This document shows, in pieces, positions 1-12,130 of a stretch of 64,000 bases of DNA (the stretch's first letter is position 1; each line of letters starts with the position of its first letter). The DNA is taken from assembly GCF_000429305.1 (NCBI RefSeq), contig NZ_KE386881.1, positions 32,994 to 96,993 of the forward strand. The letters run 5' to 3'. The DNA is from Desulfovibrio inopinatus DSM 10711 (lineage in GTDB: Bacteria; Desulfobacterota; Desulfovibrionia; Desulfovibrionales; Desulfovibrionaceae). The position numbers were made by a program, and so were the translations under genes. The notes beneath the pieces were generated by a model. That model searched no databases. It saw only the letters and a list, made by a program, of their open reading frames with translations, and was not told the DNA's origin.

Positions 1-1
1 C

Positions 2-1072
2 GGACATTTCATCAATTATTATCCCGTGGGCGTGACTCTGATGATCACCCCACTCGTTGCCTGGACGCAACATTTCCAGACACCGGAAGTCCGCCTCACG
101 GATGCCATGGCAAAACTCTTTGCCGCTCTGAGTGTTGCGTTGTTTTTTGTTATATGTCGCCGTCTTGGCCTGTCCACGGCATCAAGCCTTTTGCTCTGCG
201 GCGTGTTTGCGCTGACAACAAGCCAATACTCGATTCATGCCGGGTCGCTCTCGTCGCATAACATCTCGTCCTGCCTGTCGCTCGTTGCCATTGCGCTTCT
301 CATGGCACCGGAGATAACCACGCAACGCATTGTGTTGCTGTCCGTCGTGTCGATTCTTGGGTTGATCTGCCGACACGATTTCGCATTCATCATCGGTGGA
401 TGCGGGCTCACGTTGCTTCTTCAGTCGTACAAGCAGGCATTACTCTACGCGGCGTGTCTTGGAATATTGATTATTCCGTGTCTTGCCGGTTCGCACGCGC
501 TCTATGGACACTGGCTGCCGCCGTATGTAGTGCAGCAAGGACCGCGCGCTCTAGGGTGGAACAATCTGTATGCCTTGGCCGGGTTGCTGATTTCTCCCAA
601 TAGAGGCTTGTTCGTGTACTCTCCCTTTCTCATACTGGGATTCATTTTCGCCATCCGATCACTGTGTACCTGGAGCCGATCTCAGGCCCTTGCCAAAGGT
701 CTTGCCGTGACCGTGCTGATCTTCACCGTAGTGCTCACGACCTTCCCCATGTGGTGGGGCGGATGGTGTTATGGACCGCGTCTTTTTTGCAGCATGCTCG
801 GTCTCCTCATGGTGTTGAGCGCCATGGCGTACAAAGCCATTCTCCAATCGTCCTATAAACGCGTCATCCTGCCCGCTCTCGTCCCTCTCGTTCTCTGGGG
901 ATTTTTCGTCCACGCCAAGGGCGCACTTATCGGCGATACTTGGAACGGCATTCCCCAAGGTGTGGACCAGCATCCCGAGCGCGTATGGGACATGCATGAC
1001 ACGCAAATTTTGCGCAACGCACAGTACATTCCGATCGTTTTGGACGAGCGCCTTGCGCTTTTTACCCCGTAA
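2..1072 (+). CDS. Multi-pass membrane protein, glycosyltransferase-39-like, 5' truncated by window edge
   Basis: The frame is open to the left edge and encodes GHFINYYPVG before the first GTG at 26, so the gene starts outside the window. The visible 357 residues contain about eight hydrophobic segments separated by short polar loops, ending LDERLALFTP. Short patches such as YYPVG, RHDFAF and FPMWWGGWCYGPR resemble the C-terminal membrane part of Dol-P-mannosyltransferase/ArnT-like (GT-C fold) proteins; the catalytic N-terminal loop is not in the window. The likely role is transfer of a lipid-linked sugar at the cytoplasmic membrane, but acceptor and donor cannot be told. It ends 14 nt from the convergent NHL-repeat gene. 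Family assignment is moderate; membrane location is certain. Confidence 0.6.
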   Translation, partial: GHFINYYPVGVTLMITPLVAWTQHFQTPEVRLTDAMAKLFAALSVALFFVICRRLGLSTASSLLLCGVFALTTSQYSIHAGSLSSHNISSCLSLVAIALLMAPEITTQRIVLLSVVSILGLICRHDFAFIIGGCGLTLLLQSYKQALLYAACLGILIIPCLAGSHALYGHWLPPYVVQQGPRALGWNNLYALAGLLISPNRGLFVYSPFLILGFIFAIRSLCTWSRSQALAKGLAVTVLIFTVVLTTFPMWWGGWCYGPRLFCSMLGLLMVLSAMAYKAILQSSYKRVILPALVPLVLWGFFVHAKGALIGDTWNGIPQGVDQHPERVWDMHDTQILRNAQYIPIVLDERLALFTP

Positions 1073-1083
1073 GAAAGAAAACC

Positions 1084-1110
1084 CTGTTACCAGCTCAAAA
1101 TACGTAACAG
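1084..1110 (-). terminator. Possible terminator of the NHL gene
   Basis: A 7-bp inverted repeat CTGTTAC/GTAACAG with a 13-nt loop straddles the stop codon of the leftward NHL gene. On the minus strand it is followed by the T-rich tract GGTTTTCTTTC. The stem is short, so this is a weak call. Confidence 0.3.
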
Positions 1111-2880
1111 CGAGACAGGCAAGCTGCCGATGGCACCCGTGACATCGGCCAAAGAAAATTTCTGAATGCGGCTATTGTGCGAGTCGACGATATATACATT
1201 GCCGGCATGATCCGTTGCAACCCCTTGGGGATTATTGAATTGACCATCATCCGCCCCTCTCATTCCCCACTGCGTCAACAACGTCCCATTGGAATCAAAT
1301 TGCCGTACCATTTGATTCTGTGAATCCGTCACAAAAACATTTCCATTATCATCAACGTCAATGCCTTGCGGTAGTGGTGTTGCCCATGCCATAAGAAATT
1401 GACCTTGCGCATCAAACACCTGAATACGGTCATTCTGTATATCCGCAACATACACTTTCCCATTTTTATCTAGAGCAATTGTGTCCGGCCAATCGAATTG
1501 CCCATTTTCTGAACCGTAAGAGCCCCACTGCAACAGAAATTGGCCGTCTGCAGTGAATTTTTGAATTCGGCAATTCACGGAGTCCGCCACATACACCATG
1601 CCTTGACTATCAATCGCGATTCCATCCGGAGAATCGAATTCTCCTTCTCCTTCCCCATACGTTCCCCATGCGGTCAAAAATTGCCCCTGTGTATTGAATT
1701 TCTGAATGCGATTCCATCCGGAGTCTACCACATAGACATTCCCCATCGTGTCGACAGTCACATCATTCGGCATATCAAATTGACCGATTCCCGAGCCTTT
1801 AGTTCCCCATGTCATAAGAAAACCGCCTTGCGCGCTCAACTTTTGAATTCGGTGATTAAAGGTATCGGCAACATACACATTGCCATCTTTGTCTATTGCA
1901 ATGCCATCCGGCCAATAATACTGCCCTTGCCCATCACCGAGTGTTCCCCACATCGCAAGAAGCTGGCCATTCGCATCAAATTTTTGAACACGATCTTCAT
2001 ACGTATTCGAGACATAGATATTTCCACCACTCTCCGCCGCAATATACTCCGGCCAATTGAATTGGTCTTCTTGTGAGCCTTGCGCTCCCCATGCCAAAAG
2101 GAATGTTCCCGAAGCATCCAGCTTTTGGATACGATTTTGCGATGTATCCGTTATGAAAATGGTATCGGAACCATCTATCGCCACATCCAGAGGCCAATAA
2201 AACCCGTCCCCATTTTCTCCCTCCGTCAACGAAGCGAGAAACTGCCCATCGGAAGAAAATTTTTGAATGCGGTTATTAAATGTATCAGCAACATAAATAT
2301 TATCATGACTATCTTTCGCAATCCCATTCGGCCAATCAAACTGACCATTCGCAGAACCGTTTGTCCCCCATTGCGTCACGAACTGTCTCTCGGAAGTAAA
2401 TTTCTGAACACGGTTATTGTCTGTATCGCTAATATACATATTTCCTAACGAATCGATGGTGATTCCACTGGGATGATCGAATTGACCGGCCCCCGATCCA
2501 GATGTCCCCCATACGGCGACGTGCTGGCCTTGAGCATCCAGTGCGTGAATACGATCATTATCCGTATCGACGACATACACCGTTCCATTTCCATCAATGG
2601 CGATACCGTGTGGATTGTTGAACTGATCATTTCCAGCACCGCAGCCATTTCCCCATTCATCGACAAGCTGTCCGGATGATGAAACAATTTGTACACTGCA
2701 TTGAAGGATATTGGTCAAATAGACATTCCCCTGTGCATCGACAGCCATTCCGCCTGGTCTCAGTTTTGGCCCATTGGTATGGGGCCATGTCGCGACATGG
2801 TGGTATATATCTTGCGCTGATACATATGATCCCCACAAACCAACCAAAATCATTACTATAAATGCACACTTTCTTTTCAT
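1087..2880 (-). CDS. Secreted double NHL-repeat beta-propeller protein
   Basis: This 597-residue protein starts with a signal peptide (MKRKCAF, hydrophobic core, cleavage near VSA-QD). The rest is almost entirely 12 NHL repeats of about 47 residues, each with the pattern GIA.D..GNVYV.D..N.RIQKF...G.FL..WG..G...GQF..P. Twelve repeats fit two six-bladed propellers. No enzymatic or anchoring domain is seen; the C-terminus stops shortly after the last repeat. NHL propellers are protein- or ligand-binding scaffolds, so an extracytoplasmic binding role is likely but the partner is unknown. The DNA of the repeats is visibly periodic at about 141 bp. The start at 2880 is preceded by GGTGGGATGAA, a modest ribosome site. 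Confidence 0.85.
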   Translation of the reverse strand: MKRKCAFIVMILVGLWGSYVSAQDIYHHVATWPHTNGPKLRPGGMAVDAQGNVYLTNILQCSVQIVSSSGQLVDEWGNGCGAGNDQFNNPHGIAIDGNGTVYVVDTDNDRIHALDAQGQHVAVWGTSGSGAGQFDHPSGITIDSLGNMYISDTDNNRVQKFTSERQFVTQWGTNGSANGQFDWPNGIAKDSHDNIYVADTFNNRIQKFSSDGQFLASLTEGENGDGFYWPLDVAIDGSDTIFITDTSQNRIQKLDASGTFLLAWGAQGSQEDQFNWPEYIAAESGGNIYVSNTYEDRVQKFDANGQLLAMWGTLGDGQGQYYWPDGIAIDKDGNVYVADTFNHRIQKLSAQGGFLMTWGTKGSGIGQFDMPNDVTVDTMGNVYVVDSGWNRIQKFNTQGQFLTAWGTYGEGEGEFDSPDGIAIDSQGMVYVADSVNCRIQKFTADGQFLLQWGSYGSENGQFDWPDTIALDKNGKVYVADIQNDRIQVFDAQGQFLMAWATPLPQGIDVDDNGNVFVTDSQNQMVRQFDSNGTLLTQWGMRGADDGQFNNPQGVATDHAGNVYIVDSHNSRIQKFSLADVTGAIGSLPVSLLRILSW

Positions 2881-3390
2881 TTCATCCCACCCTATTTATT
2901 CAATATGTCTCTCGCATCACCATACTTACGACGAAAAGAGTATGATTTTGTATTTAGACATCCTCATGATTCAACAAGCCGCAACAATGACTCCACCAAA
3001 TCAACTTCTTATTTCATACTAAAAGCACACCAAAGAATACAAAAACGAAAATACACAAACCATATCCTTTTGCGTTATATGCGTAAAAGAACATATAAAA
3101 AACGTCATTCCCATCATTGCATTGGATATTAATCCATTCATCATCGACATAGCCTTTTTTCAAATAAAAAGAACTCAGGAAAACCCTGATTTTTCTTTCA
3201 AACAGCATTCATTGCTCACGAGACAAAGATTATCAGCAAGTTTATTTAAAAAACAACATGTTACTTTAAATACTCTCAACGAAGAAGCAAACGTCACTCT
3301 CTCGAATTTCATCGTGTGCTTTGCACCGCTCAAAAGCCTATTTCTACCATTCGCCAAAAAAATCACTCTACATCTTGCTTTTTTCCCGTG
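2881..3390. other. AT-rich intergenic stretch, no gene seen
   Basis: About 510 bp, clearly richer in A+T than the flanking genes. It should carry the leftward promoter of the NHL gene and whatever drives the structured element that follows. Reading frames present (for example 89 codons from 3122) lack ribosome sites and have no recognisable protein character. I see no tRNA or repeat. Confidence 0.5.
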
Positions 3391-3551
3391 ATTTGGCATG
3401 GAGTGTGGTGAGTCTGGCCGTGCGCAGAATCGCCAACAGGACTGGTGAATTTGACGTGATTGCAGATGTTCGGGTGTGAGGCGATCATGTTACTGTGCCA
3501 AGTCCGAGAAAGACGGCATTCTGTGGGCTGACCGTCGTGCCAATTTTTTTT
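3391..3551 (+). ncRNA. Candidate rod-shaped structured RNA (6S-like) ending in a T8 tract
   Basis: A GC-richer island in AT-rich DNA folds by hand into one long irregular rod: 393-401 with 535-543, 423-430 with 518-525, 432-434 with 515-517, 439-445 with 498-505 (one bulged A) and 452-463 with 481-492 (add 3000 to each), with a 17-nt apical loop. It is followed directly by eight T residues at 3544-3551, like a Rho-independent end. Length (about 160 nt), single-rod shape and internal bubbles recall 6S RNA, and GUCCGAGAA on the 3' arm also occurs in E. coli 6S RNA as I remember it. It could instead be a leader or attenuator of the PFOR gene 113 bp downstream. No promoter was found with confidence. 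Confidence 0.5.
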
Positions 3552-3584
3552 GCTGTTTCTTTTTACCCCGTCGTGGCCGGGGTC

Positions 3585-7333
<3,749 letters not shown>

Positions 7334-7507
7334 TCAAGAAACAAGAGGAGTGACACGCACTATTGCGCCAATAGAACGTGTCACGTCTCTATAAAGATCG
7401 GACGGCAATGCGCCGTATGCATCAATAACAAAGAACAGCGCGCTCGGACCATGAGTCTCGGGTGCGCTGTGTACATTGAAACGTACTATCGCGCGGGCCA
7501 TGCTCAT
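7334..7507 (-). CDS. Possible 57-residue protein coupled to the diguanylate cyclase
   Basis: The ATG at 7507 overlaps the TGA of the diguanylate cyclase as ATGA, the classic arrangement for translational coupling. The predicted peptide (MSMARAIVRFN..., ending VTPLVS) has ordinary amino-acid composition and no recognised motif. Against it, its 3' end overlaps the long hairpin that follows the convergent PFOR gene, and no ribosome site of its own is seen. It may be real or chance. Confidence 0.2.
   Translation of the reverse strand: MSMARAIVRFNVHSAPETHGPSALFFVIDAYGALPSDLYRDVTRSIGAIVRVTPLVS
7350..7384 (+). terminator. Two-tier hairpin after PFOR
   Basis: Outer stem GTGACACG/CGTGTCAC (8 bp) and inner stem CTATTG/CAATAG (6 bp) with loop CGC, separated by a 2+2 internal loop. 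It begins 16 nt after the PFOR stop. There is no T-run, so it may stabilise the mRNA end or act on both converging transcripts rather than be a classical terminator. Confidence 0.55.
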
Positions 7508-8541
7508 GGGTAGACATTCACGCAATTTCTTCCGCCTGCTTTCGCACGATACAAGGCTTCATCAGCTTGTTTACACAATATATCGACCAGGGACGAAATA
7601 TCCTTCTCCGAGTCCCCGAACGTATTATATATGCTCACACCAAAGCTGGCTGTAACGAAGAATTGGAAATTCGAAAAAACAAGAGGGGGATGCTGAAAAT
7701 TCAGCCGGATTCGTTCTGCCAAGGAGTATGCTGTAGCGAGATCGGTATGAGGAAGCACCACAAGAAATTCTTCACCTCCATATCGGGCTGCTACATCTCC
7801 AGGTCGCAAACAACTCTGCAAACGCTTGGCGAGTTCCTCAAGCACATAATCTCCCGCCGCATGTCCGAACTTATCATTGATACGTTTGAAATGATCGACA
7901 TCCAGCATAATAAGCGAAAAAAAACTCTGCTGCTGAAGCGCCTTCTGCACTTCCTGATGTAAAACGTCGAAGAGATGACGACGATTAAAAAGATTCGTCA
8001 ACGGATCCATCAGGGACATATGTCGATATCGTTCTTCACTTTCCTGAAGGCGTTTACGATTTTCTTCAAGCTGTGCAATCATGGAATTGAACGCATCAGA
8101 AAATTCGCCAAGGAAATCAACGCTCTGATTAAAATCACCTTGAGCGACCATCTGAGTCTGCCAGGTCAGGTGCTTTAAATGGGCCTGAAGTGACTTCAGT
8201 GCCCCGGCCAAATATCCTTTCACCGTCAAAGATTGGGAGAGGTCTCCCGTTGCTAACGCCATAAGAAATTCACGCACAGAAAGAACGTCTTTAATCAACG
8301 CTCGAAATGTACCGCTTTCATATTCATCTAAAACACACACCTGAGATAATTTTGAGGCATGCAACACGTCCTTGAGAATGCAGAGCATTATATCTGATTT
8401 GCAACTGATGATTTCTGAAGAACAGTAAGGAAGCATCAACTTGATGGCCTCACAGATCCGCGACAAATCATGTTCATGAAGTGCATCATCTAATATGTCT
8501 TTAGCAGTTTTGAGTTCTTCCTCTGGCCATAAATCCGACAT
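7504..8541 (-). CDS. Soluble diguanylate cyclase (HAMP-like region plus GGDEF)
   Basis: The C-terminal domain (about residues 170-345) is a complete GGDEF domain: DPLTNLFNRR, DVDHFKRIND, RYGGEEF and a C-terminal A...YRAK.GGRN. An inhibitory I-site RPGD lies five residues before GGEEF, so product feedback is expected. It makes cyclic-di-GMP from two GTP. The first 170 residues have no membrane segments; a HAMP-like stretch (VAQGDFNQSVDFLGEFSDAFNSM) precedes the catalytic domain, and the rest is not recognised. It lies 3 nt after the V4R gene, whose final codons AAGGAA supply its ribosome site. The V4R protein is therefore the likely sensory partner. Confidence 0.92.
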   Translation of the reverse strand: MSDLWPEEELKTAKDILDDALHEHDLSRICEAIKLMLPYCSSEIISCKSDIMLCILKDVLHASKLSQVCVLDEYESGTFRALIKDVLSVREFLMALATGDLSQSLTVKGYLAGALKSLQAHLKHLTWQTQMVAQGDFNQSVDFLGEFSDAFNSMIAQLEENRKRLQESEERYRHMSLMDPLTNLFNRRHLFDVLHQEVQKALQQQSFFSLIMLDVDHFKRINDKFGHAAGDYVLEELAKRLQSCLRPGDVAARYGGEEFLVVLPHTDLATAYSLAERIRLNFQHPPLVFSNFQFFVTASFGVSIYNTFGDSEKDISSLVDILCKQADEALYRAKAGGRNCVNVYP

Positions 8542-8544
8542 GCA

Positions 8545-9066
8545 TTATTCCTTTATAACCTCTGCCGTAAAGCGGCATGTCCTGTCCCCCGTACACCAGC
8601 AATCGATCTCTTTCACCCGAAACGCCTTCCCCGTGTAACTCTCCATAAGACCTGCAATAAAGCCTTCGTCATAGACACATATTTCATAATCTAGTTCAGG
8701 TAATCCTGAACAATCAAGGTCTTCGGATACCGTCAGAATAAATGAACCTGCGTCCAGGTCGGCCTTCTCGATGCGCAATATCCCGATTCCCATTTCTTTC
8801 AACATCTGCTGGAGCCTCTTCACGAACTCGGTAAAATCCGTCATGTTCCCCAAAATATGCTTATAAAACTCACATCCGGCAAGTTTTCCTGCCTGATAAA
8901 AGAGTTCATCGGTTTTTTGTGTTCCCACTTCGCGCTCTATGACATCGCGGAAAGCAAATTGCATAAGCCGATAGACCTCAAGTCGCGTCATCGGTCCCAG
9001 GTTCGGGCGCCCCAAGTCGATATCGCCTAATAATTCCCATGAAAACGCATACTTTCTATCGGCCAT
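8545..9066 (-). CDS. V4R-domain protein
   Basis: The 173-residue protein matches the V4R (4-vinyl reductase) domain: an N-terminal helical region, Y.AGKLAG.EFY, and a C-terminal block with conserved cysteines CWCTGDRTCRF. V4R domains bind small hydrophobic ligands or cofactors and often serve as sensory inputs; the ligand here is unknown. ATG 9066 is chosen because AAAGAGGTAAG lies just before it; the longer TTG frame swallows that site. It is first in an operon with the diguanylate cyclase, suggesting that ligand binding adjusts cyclic-di-GMP synthesis (inference). Confidence 0.85.
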   Translation of the reverse strand: MADRKYAFSWELLGDIDLGRPNLGPMTRLEVYRLMQFAFRDVIEREVGTQKTDELFYQAGKLAGCEFYKHILGNMTDFTEFVKRLQQMLKEMGIGILRIEKADLDAGSFILTVSEDLDCSGLPELDYEICVYDEGFIAGLMESYTGKAFRVKEIDCWCTGDRTCRFTAEVIKE

Positions 9067-9359
9067 TTTTCTTACCTCTTTATTCAAAAAACATTTTCGA
9101 TGCCTATTGTTTGGACATTTACTTCTTACTTTGTCAATCTTCGAGCCTCAAGCACATGAAGAGTTTCATTCTTTTCCATAACAATTCTATGAAATCCCCA
9201 TTGGTTCATTGACATGTCTGCAAAGTTGACGCACTACATCATAAGAAGACTTTAATAATTGCGTTGCACACTAATATGATGTTGTATTGCACAGCAATTA
9301 TATTGATTTTGACATAAGAAGCACTCCTTTTCTCCCTTCAATCGCTATGGAGTCCCCTC

Positions 9360-9803
9360 ATGAAAGTACTTCGACCGAGCAGGATTGTACGGTGTATCGG
9401 ATGCCATTCCTGTTCTCTTGCGTGTGCCAGAATTGTCCATAAATCATTTTCCTGGAACAAAGCAGGCATCCGTATTCGCTCAGCTGGTGGCATTTCAAGC
9501 GGTTTTCAGGCGGTCCTCTGCCTGGCCTGCAACCCGGCACCATGTGCCGAAGCGTGCCCGACCGGGGCCATGACACCGCGCAAAAACGGCGGAGGCGTCA
9601 TTCATAAAGACAGTGTTTGTATTCGGTGTGGAAAATGCGCGGCAGCATGTCCCGTGAACGCCATTTATCTCGACGAAACCAACTCTCCATTTGTTTGCAT
9701 TCACTGTGGTCGGTGCATCCCGTTTTGCCCGCACGACTGCCTGGAACTCGCCGAAGAAACAGAGACCGCCTCATGTACGGAGGGCTGCTATGTCGAGAAG
9801 TGA
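9360..9803 (+). CDS. Polyferredoxin electron-transfer subunit (four 4Fe-4S motifs)
   Basis: The 147-residue cytoplasmic protein has four cysteine clusters: CIGCHSCSLAC near the start, CLACNPAPCAEACP, CIRCGKCAAACP and CIHCGRCIPFCP. The spacings match HycB/DmsB-like and AOR-associated iron-sulfur subunits carrying four [4Fe-4S] centres. It is the first gene of an operon and overlaps the aldehyde oxidoreductase start by 14 nt, so it very probably carries electrons between that enzyme and another carrier. GGAG lies about 8 nt before the ATG. The protein ends soon after the fourth cluster, with a Cys-containing tail (CTEGCYVEK). Confidence 0.9.
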   Translation: MKVLRPSRIVRCIGCHSCSLACARIVHKSFSWNKAGIRIRSAGGISSGFQAVLCLACNPAPCAEACPTGAMTPRKNGGGVIHKDSVCIRCGKCAAACPVNAIYLDETNSPFVCIHCGRCIPFCPHDCLELAEETETASCTEGCYVEK

Positions 9804-11547
9804 TACATTTCGCGTCCTGATTGTCGACCTCAGTACCGGCAAAGGGCGGTTTACGAACTTTGGCGATCGCTCTGTCTGGTGTGGAGGTTCAGGCTTGGCC
9901 ACAGCACTCTTTGCGAAATATGGACGCCCAGACGAAGATGCATTCCACCCCGACCAGCCTCTTATTTTCGCCATAGGCACGCTCAACGGATACTTCCCGC
10001 TCATGAGTAAAACCGTATGCGGATTCAAATCGCCGTATACCGGGCATTTCGCCGAATCACACGGTGGCGGTCGCTCTTCCTTGGCCTTACGATTTGCCGG
10101 TTTGGACGCGCTTGTCTTTATTGGGAAAGCCAAAAAACCATGCCTCGTCGAAGTGGGCTCAAAACGGCTTAATGTCATGGATGCACATTTCCTTTGGGGT
10201 GCCGATGTAGATACAACCGGAAAACTCGTTCGAAAGATGTCCAAAGCGGCTTCAGGACACCGCACCATGTTTCGCATTGGGCCGGCCGGGGAACACAAAA
10301 TGCATTACGCATGCATCAATATTGATACCTATCGTCATTTTGGACGACTGGGGTGCGGCGCAGTCATGGGCGCCAAAAACCTCAAAGCCGTTATCGTACA
10401 GGGTGATGCCGATCTTGAACTCCCCGAAAAGAGCAAAGAGTATGTTTCGCTTTTCAATAAACTCTATGAGGACGTCACCAGCACCCAGATGATGCAGAAA
10501 TATCACAATCTGGGAACGCCAGTGAACGTTATGCCGCTCAATGAACTCAAATCGCTTCCTTGGCGCAACATGCAGGCGACGCACGACGACGATGCCACCA
10601 AAATCTCCGGTGAAACCTTCGCTTCGGACGTGCTTATGCACAACAGCGCCTGTTCAGGCTGCCCGGTCGGATGCATTCATATCGGCATGGTACGCAAGAT
10701 GTTTGCCGAAGATCATCGCTTTGAAATCCGCAAAGTCTCATACGACCACGAACCGAACTTTGCGGCCGGCCCCATGCTCGGAGTGACCAATCCCACCGAT
10801 GTCCTTGCGATTATCGATCGATGTGAGTTGGAAGGGATGGATATCATTAGCGCAGGTGTGGCGCTGGCGTGGGCAACCGAAGCGACCGAGAAAGGTCTCA
10901 TCTCAGAGAAAGAAACCATGACGAGACTCACATTCGGTGACGCCGATGCCTACATCAAAGCCATGTATCACCTGGGGCACCAGGAAAATGATTTCTACCG
11001 TGTTCTCGGACAAGGAGCACTCGTCGCAGCCAAAACGTATGGAGGCGAGGAATTTGCGTGTGTACTCGGTCAGGAAATGGCTGGCTACGGCACCGGCGAA
11101 ACCTATTTTGTGGGACAAACCCTTGGTTTTCGCCATGCTCACCTCGACACGGGGGGCTATTCCTACGACCAAAAACATAAAGAAGAAGACATCGACAAAA
11201 CCATCGCATTCTATATTGACGATGAAAAAGGTCGGGTCCTTCTCACTAGCCTCGTTGCTTGTCTGTTTGCCCGTGGTGTCTACAAGGATGAACTCATCGC
11301 CGAATGCTTTAAAACACTCGGCTACGATGACATGGCAGACAATCTGGATTCGATGGCCGACCATATCCGAAACGCCCGTTGGAACGAGAAAATCAAATGT
11401 GGGTTCAATCCGCATACAACGCACATTCCCAAACGCTTTGCTGAAATCACAACCTGGAAAGGACCAGTTAACCCCGACTATATGGAACGACTTCGTCTCG
11501 CGTACGCGGACGCCATCGTTGCTATGGCCAAAAAGATAGATCCGTAA
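9790..11547 (+). CDS. Tungsten-type aldehyde:ferredoxin oxidoreductase family protein
   Basis: The 585-residue protein belongs to the AOR family, which oxidises aldehydes to carboxylates (or the reverse) using a tungsten or molybdenum bis-pterin and one [4Fe-4S] cluster. Cluster ligands are seen as CSGCPVGC (Cys288, 291, 295) and Cys491 in SLVACLF. N-terminal LIVDLSTGKG and GGSGLATALF, then the SPYTGHFAESHGGG loop, are typical of the pterin-binding part. ATG 9790 has GGAGGG 5 nt upstream inside the preceding gene; longer in-frame starts are not needed. It is translationally linked to the polyferredoxin, probably its redox partner. Substrate cannot be assigned from sequence. An 18-bp hairpin ends the operon. 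Confidence 0.93.
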   Translation: MSRSDTFRVLIVDLSTGKGRFTNFGDRSVWCGGSGLATALFAKYGRPDEDAFHPDQPLIFAIGTLNGYFPLMSKTVCGFKSPYTGHFAESHGGGRSSLALRFAGLDALVFIGKAKKPCLVEVGSKRLNVMDAHFLWGADVDTTGKLVRKMSKAASGHRTMFRIGPAGEHKMHYACINIDTYRHFGRLGCGAVMGAKNLKAVIVQGDADLELPEKSKEYVSLFNKLYEDVTSTQMMQKYHNLGTPVNVMPLNELKSLPWRNMQATHDDDATKISGETFASDVLMHNSACSGCPVGCIHIGMVRKMFAEDHRFEIRKVSYDHEPNFAAGPMLGVTNPTDVLAIIDRCELEGMDIISAGVALAWATEATEKGLISEKETMTRLTFGDADAYIKAMYHLGHQENDFYRVLGQGALVAAKTYGGEEFACVLGQEMAGYGTGETYFVGQTLGFRHAHLDTGGYSYDQKHKEEDIDKTIAFYIDDEKGRVLLTSLVACLFARGVYKDELIAECFKTLGYDDMADNLDSMADHIRNARWNEKIKCGFNPHTTHIPKRFAEITTWKGPVNPDYMERLRLAYADAIVAMAKKIDP

Positions 11548-11562
11548 CCAAGACCTCCCAAT

Positions 11563-11609
11563 ATCATACCAACCGTAGTACATAACAAGTATACTACGGT
11601 TGGTATGAT
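11563..11609. terminator. Perfect 18-bp hairpin ending the AOR operon
   Basis: ATCATACCAACCGTAGTA and its exact reverse complement are separated by an 11-nt loop, starting 15 nt after the AOR stop. There is no T-run after it, but stem length and position support a terminator or mRNA-end structure. Confidence 0.7.
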
Positions 11610-11711
11610 TCCGTATTGCCTACTCTCCCCCATTTCACGCTCAAATCCTCCTTGACATACACCGGAAGTACAATGTTATGGTTTATAAAAATGATTTATG
11701 GTGGTGAAAAT

Positions 11712-12047
11712 ATGAGTCGTTTATTCTCTGCATGCTTCGTCGTTGTTGTCTGCTGTATTATAGCACTTCCATCTCATGCGTTCCGTGTCGTCAGGGCCAT
11801 GGGGAGTCTCCCTGTTGACAGGGAAGGAATGGAAGCAATCCATGGTCAACTCGTAAGAACCAATCTTAATGCATCCAGCACAAAAGTCATTGTCCGTATG
11901 GAAAAGGCCAAAGGGCAATATGAATGCAATGTTTCTGTCACAGCAGGAGTAGGGACTGCGGTACAGGGAAAAACGTTTCATGGAACCAGCGTTTCTCCCG
12001 ATACGGCAGCATGTGTCGAACTCGCAGTACAAAACGCATTGCAATAG
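11712..12047 (+). CDS. Small secreted protein of unknown function
   Basis: The 111-residue product begins with a signal peptide (MSRLFSACF, hydrophobic core, cleavage near SHA-FR). The mature part of about 90 residues ends in a helix-like DTAACVELAVQNALQ and contains two cysteines (YECNV and ACVEL), which could form a disulfide. I do not recognise the family. ATG 11712 follows GGTGAAAAT; an in-frame ATG 96 bp upstream lacks a site. It lies alone between two hairpins. Confidence 0.6.
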   Translation: MSRLFSACFVVVVCCIIALPSHAFRVVRAMGSLPVDREGMEAIHGQLVRTNLNASSTKVIVRMEKAKGQYECNVSVTAGVGTAVQGKTFHGTSVSPDTAACVELAVQNALQ

Positions 12048-12077
12048 CCTTTTTATTTGCTTTGTATTTGAAATAAC

Positions 12078-12113
12078 ACGACGCCAATCAGTGGGAATAA
12101 AGATTGACGTCGT
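12078..12113. terminator. Bidirectional terminator between convergent genes
   Basis: ACGACGCCAATC pairs with GATTGACGTCGT (12 bp, one mismatch) around a 12-nt loop, followed on the plus strand by TTATTTTGTTT. It sits between the small secreted protein and the convergent dehydrogenase. Confidence 0.75.
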
Positions 12114-12130
12114 TTATTTTGTTTCAAAGC

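Noticed and set aside
1100..2760. Strong DNA periodicity of about 141 bp, suggesting a repeat array or CRISPR
   Set aside because: The period matches the 47-residue NHL repeat in a single continuous reading frame; unit size and divergence do not fit CRISPR.
3122..3391. 89-codon open frame in the AT-rich gap
   Set aside because: No ribosome site, composition follows the AT-rich background, and it abuts the structured RNA.
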